DNA of 64,000 nucleotides from Frankia sp. QA3 (GCF_000262465.1 NZ_CM001489.1:1337781-1401780), one strand, 5' to 3'. Numbered from the stretch's first letter, positions 18,501 through 26,844 are shown. Notes: generated by a model from the letters alone, not told the origin. Made by a program: numbers and translations.

Positions 18501-19211
18501 CGGGTCGAGGCCGAGCCCGCTGTCCCGGGCGAGGCGGGCCGGCTGCTGGTCCGCGTCGCGGTCCGCGCCGACGGCTCCGGCCGGCTGCCCGTGTCGCACT
18601 ACGCGGCGACGTTCCTGCTTGCCGCCACCGAACCGGATCCGGCGCGACCCGGCCCGGCGCTGCCCGGCTGGCCCGGCTACCGGCTGGGGGAGGGGCCGCC
18701 CGACGCCCTGGACCTCTACACCGAGGGCACCCAGTTCCACGCCCCGCGCCTGCAGGGCATGCGCCGGGTGCTGGCGCGGACCGGCGACCGGCTGGTCCTC
18801 GAATGCCAGCTCGACGACGACCAGGACCTGCGCGCCGCGTTCGGCGGGGCGCTGCACAGCCCGGTCCTCGCCGACGTGCTCCTGCAGGGGCCGCCGGTGC
18901 TCGGCAAGGCCCTGCTCGGCCAGGCCTGCCTGCCGCTGGGCATCGGCCGCGCCGAGTACTTCCACCCCCTGCCCGACGCCGCGCCGTTCGTCCTCGTGCT
19001 GGACCGGGCGCGCGTGGACGACGGCGGCGGCACGGCGACCGTCAGCGCGACCGCCTGCACCCCGGACGGCGCCGTCCTGGTGCGGTTCACCGATGTCATG
19101 GTCGCCGCCACGGCCGGCATGGCGGCGAAGTTCGCCGAGGCCGTCCAGGCCTGGCGGCAGCCCCTCACCGAGAACAGCACCTCGACCGAGAACGAGGACG
19201 TCCAGTCATGA
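12591..19211 (+). CDS. PfaA-like multidomain secondary-lipid synthase (KS-AT-ACP-KR-DH)
   Basis: A 2206-residue iterative type I synthase resembling PfaA of polyunsaturated fatty acid synthases. Ketosynthase (about 20-480) has the catalytic triad C230 (DAACAAS), H365 (EAHATGT) and H405 (SQIGHTKGA). Acyltransferase (about 580-890) has S683 (GHSFGE) and H790. A linker rich in NGAG repeats (about 995-1060) precedes one ACP with S1270 in LGVDSIKRVQ, the PUFA-synthase-type signature. A ketoreductase has SGGARGV near 1622 and Y1806. A C-terminal hotdog dehydratase-like region (about 1900-2200) has H1912. Marine PfaA proteins usually carry four to nine tandem ACPs; here there is one. The GTG start has AAGGGAA upstream. 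It overlaps the next gene by ATGA. The ACP segment uses different codons from its surroundings (see findings). The product cannot be predicted. Confidence 0.9.
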   Translation: MTKPALPPSPSEPDGFDDRRLARTPIAIVGMSGLFPMARNHREYWQNVVDGVDCTTEVPPSRWDLDDYYDSDPTSPDKTYSRRGAFIPDVEFSPLEFGLPPNQLEVTSTMQTLSLGVARDVLRDAGARDAAGAAADWYDSARTGVVLGTTGPVPLMHPLAARLSTPVLREAVRSCGLSEADADAISRKYVEAFAPWEENSFPGLLANVVAGRVANRLGLGGMNTTVDAACAASLSAVRLAVAELVDGRADTMITGGVDTENTIFIYLCFSKVQALSKSGTISPFSDDADGTLLGEGIGMLALRRLADARRDGNRIYAVIRGIGSSSDGRSKSIYAPRAEGQRVALERAYHDADCSPASVELFEAHATGTAVGDRTELTALGGLLRDAGDERNYAALGSVKSQIGHTKGAAGTASLMKLALGLYHKVLPPTINVERPNSAVDFTDAPFYVNVANRPWIRDPHRPVRRAAASAMGFGGTNFHVVLEEDSGDRSAVRALHRTARAHLWHAPDAPALLELLRAGAPSVDGPIPVDAARVGFVAPDDDAVDELREIAISQLERSPDAAEWSHPRGIHFRRAARENITVAGLFAGQGSQYLDMGLDAALGVPPVGAAFDEANAAFDGAERRLAPIVFPPPVFEAALRQEQEVALRATEHAQPAIGALSVGQFRYLRELGLRCAGYLGHSFGELTALHAAGALDAAGFFRLARERGLAMAPPAGDAGADRGTMAAVPADRDRVAAMLTEHPDLVICNHNAPEQVVVGGPADAVAAFVRRCAEQGLDARPLPVSAAFHTRYVAHAVDRFTAALASVPVTEPAVPVYPNTRGASYGPDSAANAAVLARQLLEPVEFVDAVRAAHAAGCDIFVEFGPKQVLTRLVRQILPDADVVTVPTDAGPLGNSDVALKQAAVQLAVLGVDLSGLNRYQADPFEAIPAKGPTVTLSAPEYTPPARRAAYAAALDDGYRITAAGAPAAPALPAPRAELTSEVTTVEYVPTGATGAEVNGVGVAGAGVNGAGANGAGAHHSLTGAALLEHAPVNGAGVNGAGVNGAGTNRAGRNGAGHLPEAVAAHHPGPLSAGGAAGLPAGADILAQQVNLHAVYLESQLDVANRLVGALQEYQRRGQTDERFTDAVATVAGQSIAIGQTHTRANEVLAQLAALELATADPGAPTLAGGPRPTLPGSFGSAPAAPRELPPTPTPTPTPAPTTLPAQLPIPAQPTTPDAPAPGAGVGAGVLDREAVRGALVEVVAEKTGYAADMIDTGMDLEADLGVDSIKRVQVLGALRERFPQSPTVGPEQLAELRTLDQIADFVAAAPPGSSGSPAGFGGPEAGGVDPKAGEPAGAPRRTVRLVTLPGVDRLDRPYAESPVAVVVHRGDPGAGPILDGLRTRGWTVREADLAAATPGGPAVPTSDDVERALAAAFEGRTDLALTVLTPRADRDRADRDRADRDRADRDRADRDHGGWDHSVAVLAETVLVARHAHLSLSATAAGGSRAAFVTITRLDGGLGHHGTAGAAASLLGGVGGVVKTLAAETPELFCRAVDLAPGLAGETVAELLDAELHDVARDTPEVGIDAASVRRTVVPGLFDPLAAADPADPAGTTPGDAASDGAAAAVTIGADDVLVVSGGARGVTALCVRALAERAAARFVLLGRSALADEPDWAAGVADDDLKTVVIDRLRAEGTRPTPREVERIYQGLLAQREIRATVAAIAAAGGRAEYVAVDVTDAGALRAALGGVRGQVTGVVHGAGVLADALLPAKTAADVARVFAPKLTGLRALLDALDGAPLRHLILFTSVAGLYGNLGQADYAAANEALCRVAAAMKHDRPDWHVTAIDWGAWDGGMVTPALRELFQARGVELLPPDAGARAFAEAFRPDRADEVCVLVGPGRSLAEPTAAGGPAVRARRPLSPIVDHPVIAAHRIGAHRVLPATFGLGWMINVVERSHPGRRVVEVRDFAVHKGIVFDGASPDGARVEAEPAVPGEAGRLLVRVAVRADGSGRLPVSHYAATFLLAATEPDPARPGPALPGWPGYRLGEGPPDALDLYTEGTQFHAPRLQGMRRVLARTGDRLVLECQLDDDQDLRAAFGGALHSPVLADVLLQGPPVLGKALLGQACLPLGIGRAEYFHPLPDAAPFVLVLDRARVDDGGGTATVSATACTPDGAVLVRFTDVMVAATAGMAAKFAEAVQAWRQPLTENSTSTENEDVQS
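15594..15765 (+). repeat. NGAG-type repeats in the AT-ACP linker of the synthase
   Basis: Two clusters (about 15594-15648 and 15690-15765) encode reiterated (V/A)NGAG units, partly on a 15-bp period. The encoded linker of some sixty residues is flexible and uncharged and separates the acyltransferase from the ACP. Further upstream and downstream the linker is rich in Pro and Thr, with a 6-bp repeat near 16170-16195. Confidence 0.8.
16890..16961 (+). repeat. 15-bp in-frame tandem repeat (ADRDR) in the synthase
   Basis: Four perfect copies of GCCGACCGGGACCGC plus a partial fifth lie between the ACP and ketoreductase domains and encode a highly charged ADRDR repeat of about 24 residues. It lies in a poorly conserved N-terminal subdomain of the ketoreductase. 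Confidence 0.95.
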
Positions 19212-21379
19212 CCGTGGTCGACCAGGCCGAGCGCCTCGACTTCGTCGGCGAACCGTTCGACCCGCTGGCCTTCGCCGCACCTGCCCCGGGTCCCGCCGCC
19301 GCGCCGCCCTCCGCGCAATCCCCGCCTCCCTCCCAGTCCGCCCCGTCCCCCCACGCCGAGACCCACCCCGCCGAGACGAACCCCACCGAGACGAACCCCA
19401 CCGAGCTGATCCGGCAACTGCGCGCGACGACCGTCACGGCGCATGCGAGCGCCCTGCGGGCCCAGGCCGCGCTGCAACTGCGCGTGCTGGCCGGGCTCGA
19501 CGGCGCGTCGGCACGTCCGGTCGGGCCGGCCCCCGCCCTCCCACCGGCCCCCGCCCTCCCACGAGCTCCCGCGGCGCCCGTGGGACTGCCCCCCGCACCG
19601 GCGCGGCCCCGGGTCACGACCGAGGCGTCGTTCAAGCCGTTGGCCCGCAGCGCCGTGCGCGCGCTGGGACCCGCCGACCTCGACCGGCTGGCACGGGGCG
19701 GCATCGCAGACGTCCTCGGCGCGCCCTACGACACCGACGGCCACGACCGCTCGGTGCGCCTCGCCGCCGCCGGAGGGCTGCTGCTGGCCTCCGTCGAGGC
19801 CGTCGAGCTGCGCGGCGGCCGCTGCGGGCGGGGCCTGGTCCGCGCCCGGCTCGTCGGCCCCGCGCCGCACGGCGAGGGCCTGGTCGAGGCCGCCGCCCAG
19901 GCCGCCCGACTGTTCGCGGTGTACCTCGGCCTGCACCTGTGCCTGCTCGACGCGCACTTCGTCGACGGCGCGGGAGCCCTGCTCGAGCTCGCTGGCCCAG
20001 ACCCGATCGGCGCCGCGGCCGGCGAGGTGGAGCTGGTCGTCGAGGTGACCGACATCGACCTGGTGCCGCGGCCCGCGCTGCGCGCCGACGCCGAGATCCG
20101 CGTGGTCGGCCGGGGCGAGGTGCTCGCCCGGGTCACCGACGTCGCCGTCGGCCTGCGGGAGGGCGACGGCCGGCCGGTCGGGCCCGGGCCCGGCGGGACG
20201 ACGCCGGTCTGGCTCGGCCGCGCCAACCGCTTCGGTGACCGGGCGATGCTCAGCGAGTTCCACATGGCCCACTTCTGCCGCGGCGACCAGGCCATCGCCC
20301 TCGGCCCGGAGTTCGCCGGCTACACCGGCCGCAAGGCCACGCGGCTGCCGTCGGGCGGACTGCTGCTCGTCGACCGGGTGCTGGAGGTCCACGGCACCCG
20401 CGGCGACCCGGCGTCGCTGGCCGGCGGCGCCTGGCACGTCACCGAATACGACGCGCCGGCCGACTCCTGGTATTTCGCCGACACGGCCAACGCCTCGATG
20501 CCGAACTGCGTCTACATGGAGACGTCGCTGCAGGCGGCGCTCATGGTCGGCTACTACCTGGGGGCGACGCTCGGCGACCCGGCGGCGTCGGTGAGCCTGC
20601 GCAACCTCGGCGGGACCGCGCGGGTGCTGCGCGAGGTGGACCTGCGCGACGCCACCATCCGCCAGCACTCGACGCTGCTGTCCACCACCGACATGCCCGG
20701 CTCGTCGCTGCAGAGCTTCGCCTACACGCTGTCGGCCGACGGCGAGCCGTTCTACGAGGGCGAGACGATGTTCGGCTACTTCAGCGACGCCGCGCTCGCC
20801 AACCAGACCGGCCTGGACGCCGGCCGCTCGGTGCCGACCTGGCTCGACGCCACCTCACCGCGGCCGGCGACCCGCACGCTCGACGTCGCGGCGCGGCGCG
20901 CGGACCCGGCCGCGCGGCTGTGCGCCCGCGGCCACCTCGCGCTGCTGGACACCCTCGACGTCGTCGACGGCGGCGGCCGCTACGGCGAGGGCTACCTGCA
21001 CGCCGTGCGCACGATCGACCCCGATGACTGGTTCTTCGCCCGCCACTTCCACCTCGACCCGGTGATCCCCGGCTCGCTCGGGGTGGAGACGGTGATCCAG
21101 GCGATGCAGGAGTGGCTGCTCGACTCGCCGTACGCCGAGGGCCTGGTCGATCCGGCCTTCGTGCTGCCGGTGGACGCGCCGTTCACCTGGAAGTACCGGG
21201 GGCAGTTCCTGCCCACCGACGGCGAGACCCGCCTGGAGGTGCATCTCAAGGAGATCCGCCGCGCCCCCGGCCGGGTCCGCGTCACCGCCGACGCCAGCGT
21301 CTGGAAGCCGGGGCTGCGCATCTACGAACTCATCGATGTCGCCGTCGAACTGCGCACGGACGGAGCCGCGCCATGGTGA
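19208..21379 (+). CDS. PfaC-like dehydratase protein with FabA-type hotdog domains, no KS/CLF
   Basis: A 723-residue protein that matches the C-terminal half of PfaC. After a Pro/Ala-rich N terminus (about 1-140) come three hotdog-like segments: about 145-330, about 370-540 (with WYFADTANASMPNCVYMET), and about 565-720 with a complete FabA-type active-site region RHFHLDPVIPGSLG, whose histidine is H613. The middle segment lacks the active-site histidine and is probably the structural partner. It should dehydrate 3-hydroxyacyl-ACP and perhaps isomerise the double bond. Classical PfaC has KS and chain-length-factor domains before these; they are absent here and not encoded elsewhere in the window. 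It overlaps its neighbours by ATGA and by a few bases with pfaD. Confidence 0.85.
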   Translation: MTVVDQAERLDFVGEPFDPLAFAAPAPGPAAAPPSAQSPPPSQSAPSPHAETHPAETNPTETNPTELIRQLRATTVTAHASALRAQAALQLRVLAGLDGASARPVGPAPALPPAPALPRAPAAPVGLPPAPARPRVTTEASFKPLARSAVRALGPADLDRLARGGIADVLGAPYDTDGHDRSVRLAAAGGLLLASVEAVELRGGRCGRGLVRARLVGPAPHGEGLVEAAAQAARLFAVYLGLHLCLLDAHFVDGAGALLELAGPDPIGAAAGEVELVVEVTDIDLVPRPALRADAEIRVVGRGEVLARVTDVAVGLREGDGRPVGPGPGGTTPVWLGRANRFGDRAMLSEFHMAHFCRGDQAIALGPEFAGYTGRKATRLPSGGLLLVDRVLEVHGTRGDPASLAGGAWHVTEYDAPADSWYFADTANASMPNCVYMETSLQAALMVGYYLGATLGDPAASVSLRNLGGTARVLREVDLRDATIRQHSTLLSTTDMPGSSLQSFAYTLSADGEPFYEGETMFGYFSDAALANQTGLDAGRSVPTWLDATSPRPATRTLDVAARRADPAARLCARGHLALLDTLDVVDGGGRYGEGYLHAVRTIDPDDWFFARHFHLDPVIPGSLGVETVIQAMQEWLLDSPYAEGLVDPAFVLPVDAPFTWKYRGQFLPTDGETRLEVHLKEIRRAPGRVRVTADASVWKPGLRIYELIDVAVELRTDGAAPW

Positions 21380-23061
21380 CGCCCACGACCACCCCCGCGA
21401 GCCCCACCACCCCCGCGAGCCCCACCACCCCCGCGAGCCCCACCACCCCCGCGAGCCCCACCACCCCCGGCGGTCTGGCACAGGTGCAGCGCGACCTGCT
21501 CGCCCTCGACCTGCCCTGCTATGTGCTGCGTGACGGGCGGGAGGTCCGGACGAGCACCGACGCAGCGCAGGTGAGCCGGGTGGTCGCCGGCGGCGGCCAG
21601 GTGCTCGCCGCCGTCGGACCGCGCCCGGCCCACGCGCTCGGCGACCCGGAGTTCCGCCGCGCCCACGGCGTCCGGTACGCCTACATGGCGGGGGCGATGG
21701 CCAACGGCATCGCCTCGGCCCGGATGGTCGCCGCCCTCGCCCGCGAGGGCTACCTCGCCTCGTTCGGCGCCGCCGGCGTGCTGCCGGCCCGGGTCGACGC
21801 CGCGCTCGCCGCGATCGGCCGGGACGCCGGCGGGAACGCCTTCGCCTGCAACCTCATCCACAGCCCGAGCGAACCGGCGCTGGAGGCCGCCACCATCGAC
21901 GCCTGCCTGCGTCACCATGTCGGCTGCGTCGAGGCGTCGGCGTTCGTCGAGCCCACCGCGCAGCTCGTCCGCTACCGCCTCGCGGGCCTGCGCCGCGACC
22001 GGTCCGGGCAGGTCGAGGCCGGCAACCGGGTGATCGGCAAGGTGTCGCGGGCCGAGGTCGCCGAACGGTTCCTGCGCCCGGCGCCGCCCGAGCTGGTCCG
22101 CCGGCTCGTCGAGACCGGCGACGTCACCGCCGAGCAGGCCGAGCTCGCCCGCGCGGTGCCGCTCGCCGACGACCTCACCGCCGAGGCGGACTCCGGCGGC
22201 CACACCGACCGCCGGCCGCTGCTGGTGCTGCTGCCGGAGCTGCTCGCGCTCGCCGAGCGGATCCGGCGCGAGCAGGGGTACGCCGTACCCGTGCGGGTCG
22301 GCGCGGCCGGGGGCATCGGCACGCCGGCCGCGGCGGCGGCGGCGTTCGCCCTCGGCGCCGCCTACGTCGTCACCGGCTCGATCAACCAGAGCTCGGTCGA
22401 GGCGGACCAGTCCGACACGACGAAGCGGCTGCTGGCCGCGACCGGGGTCGCGGACACGGTGATGGCGCCGTCCGCGGACATGTTCGAGCTCGGCGTGGAG
22501 GTCCAGGTGCTGCGCCGCGGCACCCTGTTCCCCGGCCGGGCGCGCCAGCTCTACGAGCTCTACCGGACCTACGACGGCGTCGACGCGTTGCCCGCCGACC
22601 TCCGGGCCACCCTGGAGACCCGGGTGTTCCGCCGCTCGCTCGACGACGTCTGGCAGGACTGCGTGCGGTACTTCTCCGAGCGCGACCCGGACCAGATCAC
22701 CCGGGCCGCGGACGACCCGCGGCGGCGGATGGCCCTGGTGTTCCGCTGGTACCTGGGGCGTTCCTCGGGTTGGAGCATCGCCGGGGAAGCCGACCGTGCC
22801 CCGGACTACCAGGTGTGGTGCGGGCCGGCGATGGGGGCCTTCAACGGCTGGGTCGCCGGCACCTACCTGGCGCAGGTGGGTAACCGCCGGGTCGTCGACC
22901 TGGCCACCCACCTGATGCGGGGGGCCGCCTACGCCGACCGCGTCGCGGCGTTGCGTGCGGCCGGGCTGCGCCTGCCCGCCTCCGCCGCCGGGTACCTGCC
23001 CGCGCCGCCGGCCGCCGACGAATCGTCCGAGACAGCCGTCAGGAGAGGCAGCCGACCATGA
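21373..23061 (+). CDS. pfaD: PfaD-type FMN-dependent enoyl reductase
   Basis: A 562-residue TIM-barrel flavoprotein of the PfaD family, related to 2-nitropropane dioxygenase, which acts in trans as enoyl-ACP reductase for PUFA-type synthases. Characteristic segments are [17 protein letters not shown] (about 112-128), [12 protein letters not shown] (about 160), [23 protein letters not shown] (about 312-334), and [12 protein letters not shown] (about 338-349). The C-terminal segment from about 460 ([14 protein letters not shown]) is also typical of PfaD. Start could be ATG 21373 or GTG 21376; the latter gives the exact GTGA overlap seen elsewhere in the operon. The N terminus holds an in-frame ASPTTP repeat. 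It ends in an ATGA overlap with the carboxylase gene. Confidence 0.9.
   Translation: MVTPTTTPASPTTPASPTTPASPTTPASPTTPGGLAQVQRDLLALDLPCYVLRDGREVRTSTDAAQVSRVVAGGGQVLAAVGPRPAHALGDPEFRRAHGVRYAYMAGAMANGIASARMVAALAREGYLASFGAAGVLPARVDAALAAIGRDAGGNAFACNLIHSPSEPALEAATIDACLRHHVGCVEASAFVEPTAQLVRYRLAGLRRDRSGQVEAGNRVIGKVSRAEVAERFLRPAPPELVRRLVETGDVTAEQAELARAVPLADDLTAEADSGGHTDRRPLLVLLPELLALAERIRREQGYAVPVRVGAAGGIGTPAAAAAAFALGAAYVVTGSINQSSVEADQSDTTKRLLAATGVADTVMAPSADMFELGVEVQVLRRGTLFPGRARQLYELYRTYDGVDALPADLRATLETRVFRRSLDDVWQDCVRYFSERDPDQITRAADDPRRRMALVFRWYLGRSSGWSIAGEADRAPDYQVWCGPAMGAFNGWVAGTYLAQVGNRRVVDLATHLMRGAAYADRVAALRAAGLRLPASAAGYLPAPPAADESSETAVRRGSRP
21394..21465 (+). repeat. 18-bp in-frame tandem repeat (ASPTTP) at the PfaD N terminus
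   Basis: Four perfect copies of CCCGCGAGCCCCACCACC encode four PASPTT-type hexapeptides at residues 8-31. The array makes a disordered Pro/Thr tail before the conserved barrel begins at about residue 35. Confidence 0.95.
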
Positions 23062-24842
23062 CGATCGAGGCCACCACGGCCGAGCCCACCACGGCCGAGC
23101 CCACCCCCCGGCGGAGCTCGGGGTCGTCCTGGCTGCTCTGCGGCGGCTGCGGCGCGATGCTCTACGAGCGGCGGTTCGCCCGCGACGGGCGGGTCTGCCC
23201 CGACTGCTCCTGGCACGCCCCGATGACCATTCACCAGCGCCTCGACCTGCTGCTCGACGCCGACTCGGCGCAGCCGGTCGACGTGCCGGCGATCGACGGC
23301 GACCCGCTGGAGTTCACCGACACCCGCCCCTACCGTGACCGGCTGCGCGACGCCCGCGCGAGCACCGGCCTCGACGAGGCGGCGGCGTGCGCGCGCGGCA
23401 CCATCGACGGCAATCCCGTCGTGGTTGTCGTGATGGACTTCCGTTTCCTGGGCGGCAGCCTCGGCGCGACCGTCGGCGAGGTGTTCACCCGGGCGGCCGA
23501 GCTCGCCCTGCGCGAACGCACCCCCCTGCTGACCGTCACCGCCTCCGGCGGCGCCCGGATGCAGGAGGGCGCGATCGCCCTGATGCAGATGGCCAAGACC
23601 AGCCAGGCCCTCGGCCAGCTCGACGAGGCCGGCATCCTGACCGTCTCGCTGATCACCGATCCGACCTTCGGCGGTGTGGCGGCCTCCTTCGCGACGCTGG
23701 CCGACGTGATCATCGCCGAGCCGGGTGCGCGGCTCGGCTTCGCCGGGCGCCGGGTGATCGAGCAGACCATCCACCAGTCCCTGCCCGAGGACTTCCAGAC
23801 CGCCGAGTTCCTGCTGACCCACGGCGTCGTCGACCTCATCAGTCCCCGTCACGAGCTGCGGGCGAACCTGGCCCGGCTGCTGTCGGTGTCGAGCCGGCGC
23901 GCCGGCGGCATCCCCCGGCAGGCGGGGCGCGCCGGTCCGGTGCTCGTCACCGACCCGGAGCTGCTCCCGCGCCGCGACGCCTGGGAGAGCGTGCGCGCCG
24001 CCCGGCGGCTGGGCCGGCCGACGACGCTGGACTACGTCGACATGATCCTGGAGGACTTCACCGAGCTGCGCGGCGACCGGATGTCGGCCGACTGCCCGGC
24101 GCTGGTGGCGGGCCTGGGCCGGCTCGACGGGGTGCCCGTCGCCGTCCTCGGCACCCAGAAGGGCCACACCGCCGACGAGCTGCGCTACCGCAACTTCGGG
24201 ATGCCCACCCCGGCCGGTTACCGCAAGTCCGCCCGGGTGATGCGGCTGGCCGCCAAGCTCGGGCTGCCGGTGATCACCCTCGTCGACACCGCCGGCGCCT
24301 ACCCCGGCGTCGAGGCCGAGGAGCAGGCCCAGGCCGTGGCGATCGCCGAGAACCTGCGGCTGATGGCCGGGCTGCCGGTGCCGGTGGTCGCCGTGGTCAC
24401 CGGCGAGGGCGGCAGCGGCGGCGCGCTCGCGCTGGCGTTCGCCGACCGCGTCCTGATGTGCGCGAACGCCGTCTACTCGGTGATCAGCGCGGAGGGCTGC
24501 GCGGCGATCCTGTGGAAGAACCCGGCGGCCGCGCCGCCGGCCGCCGCCGCCCTGCGGGTCGACTCCCGCGAGCTGCTGCGACTCGGCGTCGTCGACGGCG
24601 TCATCCCCGAACCCGACGGCGGCGCCGACGCCGACCCGGCGGGGACCGCCGCCCGTCTGCGCGAGGCGCTGCGCGGCGCGCTCGCCGACCTGCTGCCCCT
24701 GGACCAGATGAACCTGGTGACGCGCCGGCGCGCCAGGTTCCGCCAGTTCGGCGTCGCGGCGCCTGCACCGGTGACGGCGCCGGCGCCGAGCGGCGACGCG
24801 CGCGAGTCCCAGCCCGACCGGAACGTGGAGGCCACCCGATGA
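23058..24842 (+). CDS. Fused AccD-AccA acetyl-CoA carboxyltransferase
   Basis: A 594-residue fusion of the two carboxyltransferase subunits of bacterial acetyl-CoA carboxylase. The AccD part (about 25-295) begins with a zinc ribbon C28-x2-C31-x15-C47-x2-C50 and has the crotonase-fold segment [16 protein letters not shown]. The AccA part (about 305-560) has [17 protein letters not shown] and the lead-in segment [19 protein letters not shown]. It transfers carboxyl from biotin to acetyl-CoA to make malonyl-CoA. It overlaps pfaD and accB by ATGA, which ties malonyl-CoA supply to the synthase operon. Fusion of the two subunits is uncommon, and actinobacteria normally use AccA3/AccD-type acyl-CoA carboxylases instead. 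The N terminus has a short TTAEP duplication from a 15-bp repeat. Confidence 0.92.
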   Translation: MTIEATTAEPTTAEPTPRRSSGSSWLLCGGCGAMLYERRFARDGRVCPDCSWHAPMTIHQRLDLLLDADSAQPVDVPAIDGDPLEFTDTRPYRDRLRDARASTGLDEAAACARGTIDGNPVVVVVMDFRFLGGSLGATVGEVFTRAAELALRERTPLLTVTASGGARMQEGAIALMQMAKTSQALGQLDEAGILTVSLITDPTFGGVAASFATLADVIIAEPGARLGFAGRRVIEQTIHQSLPEDFQTAEFLLTHGVVDLISPRHELRANLARLLSVSSRRAGGIPRQAGRAGPVLVTDPELLPRRDAWESVRAARRLGRPTTLDYVDMILEDFTELRGDRMSADCPALVAGLGRLDGVPVAVLGTQKGHTADELRYRNFGMPTPAGYRKSARVMRLAAKLGLPVITLVDTAGAYPGVEAEEQAQAVAIAENLRLMAGLPVPVVAVVTGEGGSGGALALAFADRVLMCANAVYSVISAEGCAAILWKNPAAAPPAAAALRVDSRELLRLGVVDGVIPEPDGGADADPAGTAARLREALRGALADLLPLDQMNLVTRRRARFRQFGVAAPAPVTAPAPSGDARESQPDRNVEATR

Positions 24843-25474
24843 CGACCGACTCGACGGCAATCGACCAGGTGACGGGAACGACCGGGGACGTCGACCCGGA
24901 CGGCGGCGAGCGCCGCGTGCCCGCACCGGCCGTGGACGCCGTGGTCGCGGTGCTCGGCGCGCACGTGCTGGAGCTGTCCGTGCGGGCACGGGTCGCGCCC
25001 AGCCACGTCCGCGTGTCGGCCGGCGATGTCAGCGTCGAGATGGGCTGGACGAGCGCCGGCCCGGGGTTCGCGGAAGCACCGGTCGCGCCCGCGCGGACCC
25101 GCTGGGCCGCGCCCACCGCCCCCGTGGCCCCGGCAGCACCCGCGGCGGTGCCCGCCGCCCCGGCCGCGGCTGCGCAGCCCAGTGAGCTGGCGGCGCCCGA
25201 GGAAACCGGGACGTTCCCGCTGGTCTCTCCGTCCGTAGGCATGTTCTACCGGGCGCCCGAGCCCGGGAAGGCGCCGTTCGTCGCCGAGGGCGACACGGTC
25301 CGCGCCGGGCAGCAGGTCGCGATCGTCGAGGCGATGAAGCTGATGATCCCGATCGAGGCGGAGCTTCCCGGGCGGGTCGTGCGGATCCTCGTCGAGGACG
25401 CCACCGCCATCGAGCACGCCCAGCCGCTGTTCCTGCTCGCGCCGCTGGACCAGGCCCCGAACGGGAGCCGTTGA
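24839..25474 (+). CDS. accB: Biotin carboxyl carrier protein of acetyl-CoA carboxylase
   Basis: A 211-residue BCCP. The biotinyl domain occupies about residues 130-205 and the biotinylated lysine is K167 in VEAMKLM, the canonical motif. The family thumb region is present ([19 protein letters not shown], about 131-149). A Pro/Ala-rich linker (about 80-125) joins it to a short N-terminal domain. It overlaps the upstream gene by ATGA and the downstream biotin carboxylase by one base (TGATG). No biotin protein ligase gene is in the window, so it must be biotinylated by a ligase encoded elsewhere. Confidence 0.93.
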   Translation: MTTDSTAIDQVTGTTGDVDPDGGERRVPAPAVDAVVAVLGAHVLELSVRARVAPSHVRVSAGDVSVEMGWTSAGPGFAEAPVAPARTRWAAPTAPVAPAAPAAVPAAPAAAAQPSELAAPEETGTFPLVSPSVGMFYRAPEPGKAPFVAEGDTVRAGQQVAIVEAMKLMIPIEAELPGRVVRILVEDATAIEHAQPLFLLAPLDQAPNGSR

Positions 25475-26844
25475 TGTTCACGAGCGTGCTGGTGGCCAAC
25501 CGCGGCGAGATCGCGCTGCGAGTCGTGCGCACCTGCCGCGAGCTCGGCATCCGCACGATCGTCGCGCACTCGGCCGCCGACCGGGACTCCGCGGCCGTCC
25601 GGCTGGCCGACGAGTCGGTGCAGGTCGGCCCGGGGCCGGCGAAGCGCAGCTACCTGAACATCCCGGCGGTCGTGGAGGCCGCCCGGACCCGCGGCGCCGA
25701 GGCGATTCATCCGGGCTACGGCTTCCTGTCGGAGAACCCGGAGTTCGCCGAGGTCTGCGAGGACGAGGGGATCGTCTTCATCGGGCCGCCGGCCGACGTC
25801 ATGGCCCGGCTGGGGGACAAGGCGCTCGCCCGCGGGATCATGCGCGACGCCGGCCTGCCGCTGCTGCCGGGCAGCCGCGACGCCCTCGATGGCCCCGACG
25901 CCGCCCTCGCGCTCGCCGGCGACATCGGCTACCCGCTGATCCTCAAGGCGGTCGCCGGTGGCGGCGGTCGTGGGATGCGCGTCGTCCACGACCGCGCCGA
26001 CCTCCCCGCCGCCTATGCCGAGACCCGCGCGGCGGCCCTGGCCGTGTTCGGCGACGGCCGGCTGTACCTGGAGCGCTACCTCGAATCCGCCCGCCACGTC
26101 GAGATCCAGGTGCTGTGCGACGGCCACGGCCACGGCATCCACCTGGGCGCCCGGGACTGCTCGCTGCAACGGCGCCACCAGAAGCTCGTCGAGGAGTCCC
26201 CGGCGCCCGGGGTGGACCCGGGCGGCGTCGCCGAGGTGGGGGAAGCGGCGGTGCGCGCCGTGCTCGCGGCCGGCTACGTCGGTGCCGGCACCGTGGAGTT
26301 CCTCTACGACCCGGCGCGCGGGGCCTACTACTTCATGGAGGTCAACTGCCGGCTGCAGGTCGAGCATCCGGTCACCGAGATGGTCACCGGCCTCGACCTG
26401 GTCGCCGAGCAGCTTCGGGTCGCGGCGGGCGAGGAGCTCGGCTACACGCAGTCCGACGTCACCGCCCGCGGCGTGGCGATCGAGTGCCGGGTGAACGCCG
26501 AGGATCCCGCCCGGGACTTCCGCCCCACCCCGGGCCTCGTCACCGAACTGGACCTGCCCGGCGGCCCGTTCGTCCGCGTCGACACCCACCTGACCGCCGG
26601 CTACCGGATCCCACCGCTGTATGACTCGCTGCTGGCCAAGGTCGTCGTCTGGGCACCGGACCGCGACGGCGCGATCGCCCGGATGCGCCGTGCGCTCGCC
26701 GAGACCCGGGTCGTCGGCGCCGGCGTGGCCACGACGGCCGGTTTCCTCGCCGAGGCGCTCGACCACCCGCGTTTCCGCGCCGCCGAGCACGACACCTCGC
26801 TCGCCGAGACCCTCCTGGCCCCAGTCGAGCCCCGGGTGGCCTAA
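25474..26844 (+). CDS. accC: Biotin carboxylase subunit of acetyl-CoA carboxylase
   Basis: A 456-residue ATP-grasp enzyme that carboxylates biotin on the adjacent BCCP with ATP and bicarbonate. Signatures are ANRGEIALRV (residues 8-17), AIHPGYGFLSEN (about 72-83), the glycine-rich loop KAVAGGGGRGMR (about 157-168) and MEVNCRLQVEHPVTEMVTG (about 288-306). Length equals E. coli AccC; it carries no fused BCCP, unlike most actinobacterial acyl-CoA carboxylase alpha chains. The ATG overlaps the BCCP stop by one base; a TTG one codon upstream is also open. It is the last gene of the synthase operon. Confidence 0.95.
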   Translation: MFTSVLVANRGEIALRVVRTCRELGIRTIVAHSAADRDSAAVRLADESVQVGPGPAKRSYLNIPAVVEAARTRGAEAIHPGYGFLSENPEFAEVCEDEGIVFIGPPADVMARLGDKALARGIMRDAGLPLLPGSRDALDGPDAALALAGDIGYPLILKAVAGGGGRGMRVVHDRADLPAAYAETRAAALAVFGDGRLYLERYLESARHVEIQVLCDGHGHGIHLGARDCSLQRRHQKLVEESPAPGVDPGGVAEVGEAAVRAVLAAGYVGAGTVEFLYDPARGAYYFMEVNCRLQVEHPVTEMVTGLDLVAEQLRVAAGEELGYTQSDVTARGVAIECRVNAEDPARDFRPTPGLVTELDLPGGPFVRVDTHLTAGYRIPPLYDSLLAKVVVWAPDRDGAIARMRRALAETRVVGAGVATTAGFLAEALDHPRFRAAEHDTSLAETLLAPVEPRVA

